IMG/VR virus record: IMGVR_UViG_3300037882_000813
Coordinates: 1 to 27,327 of that record
Strand: one strand, 5' to 3'
DNA length: 27,327 bases
Origin: a virus
The position numbers were made by a program, and so were the translations under genes. The notes beneath the pieces were generated by a model that ran no database searches, was not told where the DNA came from, and was given only the letters and a program-made list of their open reading frames with translations. The first letter of the stretch is position 1; every line of letters begins with the position of its first letter. Positions 1 to 9,200 of this stretch are shown piece by piece.

Positions 1-3000
1 CAGCGCCGTCAGTTCCTCGCTCAAGCCCCAAGAAGCTGAGCAACCCCGTTGCCTCGATCTCGGCTTGCTTCACGCCCGCCGCTTTCAACTGCGCCAACAT
101 CTGCTCCGGCGTGCCCTTGGCTTGCTTCAAGCCTTTCGCTGCTTCTAGTGCTTTGGAATAGTAGCCAAGCGCGTCAAGATCAGCACGCATGGAACGGCCT
201 GTGTCACGGTCGGCAATGGCGAACAGGGCTTCACTGTCGTTTGCACGAACAGGCTTGCCGTCCTTCGCTACGATCTCAATCAGTCTGTCGTCGAACACGA
301 CGTAGTTATGAGTGCCTTGACCAGTCGCGCGAGAGCCTTGGTCTAGGTAACGGATGCCGGGGATGCCTGCTTCGAGAAGCTGTTGCCTTGACTTTTGGAG
401 ATGCAGTTGCTGCAACAGATCGGCTGTCGGGCGGTTTTCAAGTGGAGCGCCAAATTCATCAATGCGCTCAGGCGTTGGGCTGAAAATACTTCCACCAGAT
501 TTCAGCCGTTCAACTTGTTCAGACTGTTTTTTAAGTAGTTCCGGCCACGCGGAACTACTCATAAATTGTTGTCGCACCTTCTCACTCTGCTGGCTCAGTG
601 GTTTGTCCCAATCCAGGAAGTCGTTTGGGTCTGCCTTGATGTTGACTTCGTACATGCGGCCGGGCGATTGCCAACCGCGGCGCTCCAGCATTGATTTCCA
701 TGCCGCCTGCACGGCAACTGGAAGTTCACCAGCCTGCATCAGGTCTCTGATCCGCATATCGATGCCAGCCAGAGATTCAGAGTCGTTCTGTAAAAAGTCT
801 CTAACATCGGACAACACTCGGCGCTCAAGCGCAGATTGCGGGTTGAAACCGCTGACATCGCCTTCTGTCAATCGCTTCGGCACATCAGGTGAATTTGGTC
901 CAACAAGGCTATCCCGATAGCTTCGCGCGACCCCTTCTTTTTCGGCGAAGTACAACCCATGCCCATACGCCTGCGCACCTTCTCCCGTCCCGATCTTGTC
1001 CAGTGAGAACCTATCGAAGTCATGGGGTGAGCCGTGATAGGCGCGAATCGCGAAGAGATGAACGCCGCTTAGCTCTGACCCGTCAGGCAGAATGACGCGC
1101 GACTTAGCCGCATCGTGGATCATGACCCGAACGTCGTCTATCGATCGCGCGCCCATCGCCCCGCTCTCGATGCTCTCAAACACGTCATAGACGTTGCGGA
1201 AGTTCATTCCGCCGAGCTTCTCGCGAAGCGTCGCCATGAAGGACACGATGGAATCGATCATGCGATCCACCACACCGCCATCAGCAACATCACCGAACCG
1301 GCGACCGTTGAGGCTGTAGTCAGCGAACATATGCGCAATGGTCTCTTCGCGAAGCAGCTGCTCGACGTAGTCATTGCCGCGGTCGCCGTAAGCCGTTTGG
1401 TATTCCGCCCTATAGCGGTTGTCGATATCGTAGGCTTGGCGCAGCTTCATGCGCTCAGCAAAGCGATACATCGTGGCAAACTCGTCATCCGTCATCAGGC
1501 CGGATCGGCGCAGGGCATGCACAACTTCGTGCCTCATGGCGCGCACCGGATCGCCGGACTCCATGGCCAGATAGATCATGCGGTCATAGCCGCTATAGAG
1601 GCCGTCAAGACGACGGTCGCCGTTGCCGAAATCAAACACTAAAGCGTCTTCGACGCGCACGCGCACGTCACGAGGCAACATCGCAATCGATCGGTCTATC
1701 TCCATACGGATTTCGGTCATGCGTGCGTTGGCTTCTGGCGTGAGCAGGACCGGCTTCGACGCGTCGAGAATGCGTGGCGATTGGAACTGCGGCACGGCTT
1801 TGGCCAGCATGGATGCCGCTTCGGCTTGTCTGCCTTGCCCACTCAACGCTTCTGAGATGCGGGCGGCAATGGTTGGATCGACATCAAGTGCGGCGGCGAT
1901 GGCTCGGCTGATGCCGGGCATGACGTCGTCGGCTGCTTCCATGCCTTGGTCGAGATACCGGCGATAGATGGCGACTGGATCGACCGGCGGCCTTGCGGGC
2001 TTGGCAGTGGCCGGGGCCGCGATGGCTTTGAGGTCGTCTGCCAGGATTTCGCGGAGACGCTCCATGTGCACAATGCCGTCCTTGCCGGTGCGCTGATCAA
2101 CGTACTCGATCAACTTGGGCATGGGCTGGTCCAGCGCGGCGTTCACGCGCGAACGGAAGTCAGCGATAGACTGTCCTGATACGCGATCAGACAACGCCGC
2201 CATGAGCAGAGGTGAGGAAGACTTAGCAGGGTCAAAGTCTGCGTTTACAGAGCGGATGTTGAAGGGATCGAAGACGACGACCTGCTTTTGAAGGACTAAA
2301 GCGCCACCGTCGATGTTGCCCATGCGGACGATCTGCTGTGCTTCTGGCACGTCGTAGTCGAGCCAGGGGGGGCGGGCGCGACGTTGGTCGGCGGTAAGAC
2401 CGGCACGATTTTGCACAAGGCGGGCCTCGGCTTCACCAGCAAAGCGGCGATAGATCCCGTCTGCTATTGTTTCAGGCGTGTGCGGGTTGACTGATGTCCA
2501 ACCGTTGCCACCGTCGTTACTTTCAATTGACTTGAGAGCGTCTGCGTACTCTGGCGTTTCTCTGGCCGTGTTGTAATTTCCACCGGCTGCCGTCCCTTCG
2601 CGAGATTGAATGGCGTGTTGCATTTCATGGAGGGCGGTGCTCTTAAACTGGTTCGGTTTAAGAGCTTCGTTAAAGCCAAACTCGTTCCTGATCTCACCGT
2701 TTACCCTGCGCTGACCATACATGCCGTGTGAGGGCGAACCTTCTCGCAACAGCGATGTTGGCTCCGTCATGATGTCAGGGTATGCCGCGCCCAACTCATC
2801 ATGGTTTAGCAGTGACCGCAGTTTCAACGGGCCTAATGCGTTAGGAGCTAGCGCATTGGCGTATGCGGCTCCCAAGCTCGGAGCCATCATCGTGCCATTG
2901 CGTCGCTCTAGCCATTGCGGAACGGGGACGCTTGGTTTTGCCCCGCTATCATCGATCTCAAACCGCCACTTGCCATCCACACCCTTGAACCAGCCGTGAT

Positions 3001-5941
3001 CCTTCCAAATCTGGTCGCGTGACACACCATCCGCTTCGGCTTGCTTTGCCTTCGCCAACACTTCAAGATCAGCAGTCTTTGCGCGCTCACCAGCAAAGGC
3101 AAACATCTTGCCTTCAGGTGAGACCGCAACGGCTGTTAGGTCTTCGGAGCGCATTGCCGCCTGCGCACTCCGCATCCATTCCGCTCTCGCGTCGCGACGC
3201 GCGACCTCGCCAGAGAGAATCGCACGGGTCACGTCGTCAGCATTGCGAAATCCAAGACCACGCAGAGAGTTGCCGAGACGGTCGAAGAAGCGCTTGATGC
3301 GGTCCAGGATGGTGTTTGCGGCTCCGAAGTCCTCACCCTTGATCCGAGCTTCGACCGCATGCGCAGCGGCTTCCTCGATGATCAGATCGTCGATACCGTC
3401 GCGACCGGCATAGGCAGCACGATAGTCCGCCTCGCGCGTGAACAGCCCACGGTCTTTGGCGAGGTCTGCCAGGAGCTTCAACTCTTCGGGCGACAGAAGG
3501 CCCATAGTGCGGAGGGTGTGAACGGCTTCGTGGCCGAGCCTTGCCATCGGGTTTATGGCATAGGTTGCAAGCTTGATCTCACCCGTGGTCATATCGCTGG
3601 ATGCATCAAGCAGAGCGCCGGACTTCGGGTCGATTAAATCGCCCTGGACGACTTCGATCTTGGCCTTATCGGGAAGGACGCGGCTTGCAAACTGCATGGC
3701 GTCGTCGAGTGCACGCTTGATGCCGAGGGCTTGTTTCAACGCCGCCATCTGGTCGGACTTGGCCGACATCACGACGCGCCGTTCCGTCAGCCCGCGCACA
3801 CCAGCCTTCTCAATCGCCTGCTCGAACCGTCGCAAGGTGGCATCGACCACACGGTCAACCGGCTGGCCTTCGGCAACGGCGCGCGCCGACGTGTTGAGCA
3901 CGTCGCTGACCATGCCGGGCTTCTGCGCCAGACGCTTGACCACAGAGGCGACCGCCGCCGTCTCAATGTCTCCGATGAATCCAGGCCCACCACGAAGCGT
4001 GGTTAGCACGTTGGCCAGAACCTCTTCGCGCGCTTCGAGCACATGAGGTTCCGCCAACGTTGCGCCCATGGTGCGGGCCAGGTCATCGGCGGTTGCCGTG
4101 GTCTGGATGGCATCACCGATCGCGCGGCGCGCGGCGTCGTCCGTCTTTGCACCTGATGCAATCACGGCATCGACCGCGGCCTGATGCCGAACGGGTTCGG
4201 CCACCAGTTCGGATACGAGCGCCGCATGACGTGGCTCTATGCTGCCGTCTGCCACGCGCTGCAACGCGTCGTCGGACAGCTTGGACAGCGCCATGGCTTC
4301 CCGCATCCAAGGCGAGCTACCAGACATGCCGATATCGATCATTTCAGGGTGTTGGCGGATCGCGCGAACGGCATCCATCAGGTCGCCGCTACCTTCCATG
4401 AGGTTCTTCTTGGTGGCGACAGCGCGAACCTCTTCGACGGTCCAGCCGTCCTTTTCGCGGAAAACGAAACCGTCCATCTTCGGGTCATTAGCCCTCGACG
4501 CCAGCTTCAGCCGATCGTGGCCGTCCGCAATGACGAGCTTGCCGTCTGCTCGCTCATAAACCACGACACGATCAGCTAGCGCCGGATCGAACTCGACATT
4601 GTCGAGCATGCCGGATGCGCCAGAGGACGCATCGCGACCGCCTTTGAACTGGAACGATGCCTGGTCTGCCGTGATGGTCTTGGCGTCCAGGGACCGCAGC
4701 GCCACCGGCTTGCCGCCAAAATCGAACTCTCGATAGTGCTGATTGCCTTCGATGCCCTTCGGGGTCTCGGAGAGGTCCGGCACGCGCGATTGTCCCGGAG
4801 CCTCGACACGGGCGATAGGAGGCTCTGACGGATCGTCCATGGCGCGCAACATCTGCGCCATGATGCGGTCGGACGCGCCATTGTCGATGCCCTCGACTTC
4901 GATCCGGTCGTCTGCCGCCATGCGCAGCCGGTTTAGCGCGCCACGGACGGATGGGTCTTCCAGATCACCGGTCGCCGTCAGCACCTTCTCGATGGCATCG
5001 GGATCGCCAGCTTCGGCCTTGGCCTTCACGTCCTCGGGGATCGCATCGATTGCGGCTTGCTGCGCACGGATAGCCTCAAGCTCTGCTTGCGCCTTGGCTG
5101 TTGCGTCGGCCCTGAGCTTGGCGTCTGCGGCACTTTCGTAACCGACAACAGCGCCGTTGCTGTCAAGGATCGCCTTACGGCCGGCGAGGCGCTGTCCGCC
5201 ACGATAAAGGCTTCTGACACCGCCATCCGCAACGGCTCCAAATGCGCCGGCCATGGCCACGTTGGCAGCCGCGACGGACCAGCCGTACTCATCGCCCATG
5301 GTCTTGCGATAGCGCTGGATGATAGGTTCGACAGCGGCTTGCGTGCCGGCATTGGCAAGCCCCTGCTTGACCGCCATCTGCGTGATGGCGCGGGCGCCCT
5401 GGCGGGCTTGTCCAGGCGGGCCAATGAGCAGCGTTGCCACTTGTGCGGGGTCTAGAAGGAACGCCCCGAACCCGCCGGCAAAATCCGCAACCACTCCGGT
5501 GCCGGTCGCGCCGCCGTAGGACTTTTCAGCGCGGTCGTAACGGTCAACGGTTTCGCGGTACGTCTTGCGCACGTCCTGAGCGATCGGCCGGTCTGCGCCA
5601 ATCGCCTCCGCCTTATCCGGGTGCTTCTCGGCAAGCTTCTTCAGGCGCTCGTGGAAGTCGGCGTGGCGCTGCGGCGCCGTCATGCGCGCGGTCTGGGCGC
5701 CCGCGAGGCCCATGCCATAGCCGCCGTCCATCGGATTCGTCCAGGTCTCGCCGGTCGCCTCCTTGATCGCCTTTATCCGGGCGACATACGCGTCATAGAG
5801 GTTTGCATCGTCCGAGATCGAGCGATCCCGCACGAGCCCCGCCTCGTAAGCCGCCACGGTTCGGTCGACGAACGTGCTCGGCTCCTGGACGAGGTTGACA
5901 GTCGCCGGGCGAACGGACTTCTCTGGCTCTTCAAAGAACAT
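1..5941 (-). CDS. Giant phage polyvalent protein (ParB-like, metallopeptidase-like and ADP-ribosyltransferase-like domains), C-terminus off the window
   Basis: An open frame of 1980 codons starts at ATG 5941 (GGAG four bases upstream) and runs without a stop to the left edge, so the gene is partial. Residues about 125-230 are Gly/Ala-rich and hydrophobic, as in ejected phage proteins. A ParB-like domain lies at about 420-490 (ADGHDR at 472-477). Three HExxH modules follow: HEAVH 804-808, HEMQH 1105-1109 and HEVVH 1471-1475. An ADP-ribosyltransferase-like domain spans about 1630-1950 (YHGS 1635-1638, LYFAE 1663-1667, then a conserved GIPGIRYLD segment). The last visible residues (ATGLLSFL) match a segment commonly seen in such proteins. 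Known polyvalent proteins are packaged or translocated with DNA and act on the newly infected host. Its place as last gene of the ejection module fits that role. The domain calls rest on motifs; enzymatic activity is inferred. Confidence 0.85.
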   Translation of the reverse strand, partial: MFFEEPEKSVRPATVNLVQEPSTFVDRTVAAYEAGLVRDRSISDDANLYDAYVARIKAIKEATGETWTNPMDGGYGMGLAGAQTARMTAPQRHADFHERLKKLAEKHPDKAEAIGADRPIAQDVRKTYRETVDRYDRAEKSYGGATGTGVVADFAGGFGAFLLDPAQVATLLIGPPGQARQGARAITQMAVKQGLANAGTQAAVEPIIQRYRKTMGDEYGWSVAAANVAMAGAFGAVADGGVRSLYRGGQRLAGRKAILDSNGAVVGYESAADAKLRADATAKAQAELEAIRAQQAAIDAIPEDVKAKAEAGDPDAIEKVLTATGDLEDPSVRGALNRLRMAADDRIEVEGIDNGASDRIMAQMLRAMDDPSEPPIARVEAPGQSRVPDLSETPKGIEGNQHYREFDFGGKPVALRSLDAKTITADQASFQFKGGRDASSGASGMLDNVEFDPALADRVVVYERADGKLVIADGHDRLKLASRANDPKMDGFVFREKDGWTVEEVRAVATKKNLMEGSGDLMDAVRAIRQHPEMIDIGMSGSSPWMREAMALSKLSDDALQRVADGSIEPRHAALVSELVAEPVRHQAAVDAVIASGAKTDDAARRAIGDAIQTTATADDLARTMGATLAEPHVLEAREEVLANVLTTLRGGPGFIGDIETAAVASVVKRLAQKPGMVSDVLNTSARAVAEGQPVDRVVDATLRRFEQAIEKAGVRGLTERRVVMSAKSDQMAALKQALGIKRALDDAMQFASRVLPDKAKIEVVQGDLIDPKSGALLDASSDMTTGEIKLATYAINPMARLGHEAVHTLRTMGLLSPEELKLLADLAKDRGLFTREADYRAAYAGRDGIDDLIIEEAAAHAVEARIKGEDFGAANTILDRIKRFFDRLGNSLRGLGFRNADDVTRAILSGEVARRDARAEWMRSAQAAMRSEDLTAVAVSPEGKMFAFAGERAKTADLEVLAKAKQAEADGVSRDQIWKDHGWFKGVDGKWRFEIDDSGAKPSVPVPQWLERRNGTMMAPSLGAAYANALAPNALGPLKLRSLLNHDELGAAYPDIMTEPTSLLREGSPSHGMYGQRRVNGEIRNEFGFNEALKPNQFKSTALHEMQHAIQSREGTAAGGNYNTARETPEYADALKSIESNDGGNGWTSVNPHTPETIADGIYRRFAGEAEARLVQNRAGLTADQRRARPPWLDYDVPEAQQIVRMGNIDGGALVLQKQVVVFDPFNIRSVNADFDPAKSSSPLLMAALSDRVSGQSIADFRSRVNAALDQPMPKLIEYVDQRTGKDGIVHMERLREILADDLKAIAAPATAKPARPPVDPVAIYRRYLDQGMEAADDVMPGISRAIAAALDVDPTIAARISEALSGQGRQAEAASMLAKAVPQFQSPRILDASKPVLLTPEANARMTEIRMEIDRSIAMLPRDVRVRVEDALVFDFGNGDRRLDGLYSGYDRMIYLAMESGDPVRAMRHEVVHALRRSGLMTDDEFATMYRFAERMKLRQAYDIDNRYRAEYQTAYGDRGNDYVEQLLREETIAHMFADYSLNGRRFGDVADGGVVDRMIDSIVSFMATLREKLGGMNFRNVYDVFESIESGAMGARSIDDVRVMIHDAAKSRVILPDGSELSGVHLFAIRAYHGSPHDFDRFSLDKIGTGEGAQAYGHGLYFAEKEGVARSYRDSLVGPNSPDVPKRLTEGDVSGFNPQSALERRVLSDVRDFLQNDSESLAGIDMRIRDLMQAGELPVAVQAAWKSMLERRGWQSPGRMYEVNIKADPNDFLDWDKPLSQQSEKVRQQFMSSSAWPELLKKQSEQVERLKSGGSIFSPTPERIDEFGAPLENRPTADLLQQLHLQKSRQQLLEAGIPGIRYLDQGSRATGQGTHNYVVFDDRLIEIVAKDGKPVRANDSEALFAIADRDTGRSMRADLDALGYYSKALEAAKGLKQAKGTPEQMLAQLKAAGVKQAEIEATGLLSFLGLERGTDGA

Positions 5942-5952
5942 GGGGCTCCGCG

Positions 5953-6264
5953 ATGATTGGCATTCTAGTATGCGCTTATGCTGGCTACGCGGGGTGGAAG
6001 CGCATCACGATCCTTGAATGGACCGTGCTCTCGATCGTCGTAAGCTTGCTGCTCATGGCGCTAAGGGGAGAACTTGATTACGCCGGGCATCTAGATTTCT
6101 GGGTCAGTATTCCGCTCGTAACGCTGGCTCACGCTGCGGCGTATGTTGCCGGCCGCGGCGCCCGTCGCCTCACCTCGGCAATTCGGAGCCGCCAAACCCG
6201 AACACACCGCCCGCCCGCAGAGGTTCCTCATAACCCCGATAAAGATCAGGCCGCCGCGCCTTGA
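5953..6264 (+). CDS. Small hydrophobic plus-strand protein, probable membrane protein
   Basis: This 103-residue frame lies in the 228-base gap between two large minus-strand genes and overlaps the 3' end of the ejection-protein gene by 95 bases. The product has about three hydrophobic stretches: residues 2-14, about 21-39 (TVLSIVVSLLLMAL) and about 50-67 (FWVSIPLVTLAHAAAYVAG). A basic, Pro-rich tail follows. A GGGG sits nine bases upstream of the ATG, a mediocre ribosome site. No family is recognised. A gene facing against the whole module in an otherwise unexplained gap resembles an autonomous moron-type insertion, but a chance hydrophobic ORF in GC-rich DNA cannot be excluded. Confidence 0.45.
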   Translation: MIGILVCAYAGYAGWKRITILEWTVLSIVVSLLLMALRGELDYAGHLDFWVSIPLVTLAHAAAYVAGRGARRLTSAIRSRQTRTHRPPAEVPHNPDKDQAAAP

Positions 6265-9200
6265 GCTTCTTCTCCAGCGCGAGCAAGTCGAGCACGAACG
6301 GCTTGCCCGTGCCATCGCGAAGCAGTGCATTATCGTCGCTCACATCCCCCTGAGCCAGCATGTACCGGCCATAACCAACAGAGATCGGCGTGGCGCGCCG
6401 CACCGCACCAATGCTGAGGGGCGTGTTGCTCGCCGTCGCAGGGCCAGAACCCATCGCGTCGATAAGATCCTCTTGGCGTAGCGCCCCGAGCAGTTGCGAG
6501 AACGTGCCGGCACTCAGCCATGGATCATCGTTCTTCACGTTCACCGGCAGCACGACCCGGTTGCCGTTGACCTTCTGCACCCCGCCATACGTGCCCTTGT
6601 TGTCCGCGTTCTCGCCGACAACCTCCTTGGCGATCTTGGCCCACTCTTCCGGCTTGGGCTTGTCCCAGCCGTGCCGCTGCGCCCTGACTTCGTAGATGGC
6701 ATTGACCGTTTCGGTCACGGCTGCCTCGCTCATGGGTGTTCGCGCGAACGTCGTGCCGAACGCCTTCACGAACTCGACCCGCGTGTCCGCCACCTTGGGC
6801 GGCACCACCATCTTCTCGCCAAGTGCGCGCTTCTGCTGTCGCTCGATGCCCTTGGCCGCGTCATCGATCAGCTTGGACGAGTGGCCAGCCGTCATCATCC
6901 AGCCAACCGTCGCCGCCTCCGGCGCCTGCTTGCTTATCTCTGCAACCGCCTGCAACGCCTCAGGTCCGAAGTTGCGATGCAGGGTGCCGAGCAGCCCGAG
7001 CATCTTGTCGCCTCCGACCTTCAGCTGATCGGAAAACTGATCCCGCTCCGCCTTGGTGAAGAACTTCACCGGCATCGCATGCCCGGTCTGCGCGAAATAC
7101 GCCGCGACCGTCTTGGCGTTGGCAACGCGCTCGGCCATCGACTCCGTCAGCTTTTCATCGCTGGAAAAGTCCAACTGACGCAACGGCATGATGCCGACCT
7201 TATCGGCCCATGTGTTCGGATCTTCGTTCAGCTCGGTCTGCATGGTGCGCAAGAGCGTCGTCATCCGATCTTTGCGCTTCAGGGCACTGGCGACCGTCTC
7301 CGGCGAGACCGGCGCCGACTTGATCGCCTGATCGACGCCTTGGATGGCCGCCTGCAACTGCGTCGGAGACATCAAACGCATCTCGCGCATATCGTCGGTG
7401 TAGGCTTTGACCGCAACCGGCGCCTGATCCACACCCATGCGCTTCGCCACGTCGGGCTTGCTCGCCACCAGAGCCTCAAGCTCACTCACATCCTGATCCC
7501 GGATGACGCCTTTCTCGGCGTTGTCCATGATGGTCTTGACGCGACCCTCGATGCCCTTCGCCCATCGGGCTTGAGCGGCCTCATGCTCCTTGGCGTACTG
7601 CGGCAGATGCCGGATCGCACTTTCGAGGAACTGCCGTTCGGCATGCCCGCCGCCGATGTTGGACGGCAAGCGGAACGGGCCGGCATCTGCGACACGGATC
7701 GGACGACCCGCGTCCGCAGTCGGGACCTGACCCTCAGCCCGAAACACCTTGCCGCCAGCCGCCTCACGCCCGTTATAGGCGTCTTGCGTCTTCATGTGAG
7801 TGACTTGCGCCCACGGGTTCGCCTTGACGAATGCGTCGGCTTCCTCGTGCGTCGAGGTCGGATCCTTGCGCTTCTGTCTGGTTGACTTGTCGGTGCCGGG
7901 ATCACCGAACTCGATGAAGTGAACCGGGACACCCATGTCAGCAAGCTGCTTGGCTGCTGCGACTTGCGCCTTATCCTTCATGCCGTGTTCGATCACGGCA
8001 TAGGGCGGCTTGAGATCCGGGTTCTTCTTGACGATCTCAACCCATGCGGCTGGGTTGTTCTTGGCGATCATCGTTGGGCCGGACTCCTTCACCGCCTTGG
8101 CGACGGCGGCAAGCTGATCCGGCTTCAGGTCATGCAGGTTGTCGACGTGGAGATAGTCCGCGCCTTGAGCCGCAAGCTTCTTTGCGTCGGCGGCAAGCTT
8201 TTTCAGTTCTGCCGGCTTGGTCAGATCGCGGTTGGCTTCGCCCCATGAAGCACCTCCACCAGCACCCTCGTGATAGGCGGAGACCTTGGCGCCAGCTTTC
8301 TTCGCCGCCGCAACGGCCTCCTTGGCACCCGGCACGGACAAGTCGAAATCCACGATGCCGGCACCGGACTTGGCGATCTCATCGGGGGTCGGGGCATCGT
8401 CGAGAGACGTGATCAGACCAGAGCGGTTAGCGGCCTTGGCGTCTTTGACACCGCTCCCGCCAAGCATGAACTTGACTCCGCCGCGCAAGAACGGCTGCGC
8501 GTTCATCTGCGCGTTGGTCAGGTCGCGAGCTACGGGGATGTCGAACTTGCCATCGCCGGCGCCCTTGAAAGCCGATCCGGTGTCATGCACCACGGCGCGC
8601 ACATTCTTGGACGTGTGCTGCTGACCCTTGCTGTCGATCCACGTAATCTCGGGAATGGTATAGGACTTGCCATACTGGCTCGGATCGCCGGCAATGGTGA
8701 TGTAGTCGGACTTGCCTTGCTGCATGTCTTCGAGCGTGCGGACGATGGCCTTGCCGTCAGGTCCGGGCCGCGACGACGCATAACCGCCTTCCATCTTGGC
8801 CAGAGCCCCGCCGGCCTGCGGCGCGTAGGCTGTCAGCTTTGGTGCGATGCCATCGTCACCGCGCGGCGCAAGCCCGGCAAACGCTGTGATCCCGCGCTGC
8901 GCGACAGGTGGCGCCCTGTAGTTGACGGATCGATCGACCTCGAAATGCATGTCGTCCGGGTTCCGCCAGTCGCCGCCCCACTTCAGCCCGTGCTTGGCAG
9001 CGATTTCCCGGATCTTCTCGGCCGGCATGACATCCCGGATCTTGCCTTCCTTGCCGCGCGCATTCTCATTCCAGTTGAGGTCAATGGCTTCGCCGAAGGC
9101 GTGGCGGCTCTTGGTGTTCGTGCCAGCGATGTTGCGATCGGCAAAGCCACCGGACTGGCTTGCGTCAATCTTGACGCCTGCGGCCTCAAGATCGCTGATC

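Noticed and set aside
6494-7885. Long plus-strand frame (about 460 codons) opposite the ejection protein
   Set aside because: Arg/Leu/His-rich, low complexity and antisense to a well supported gene; a GC-rich shadow frame.
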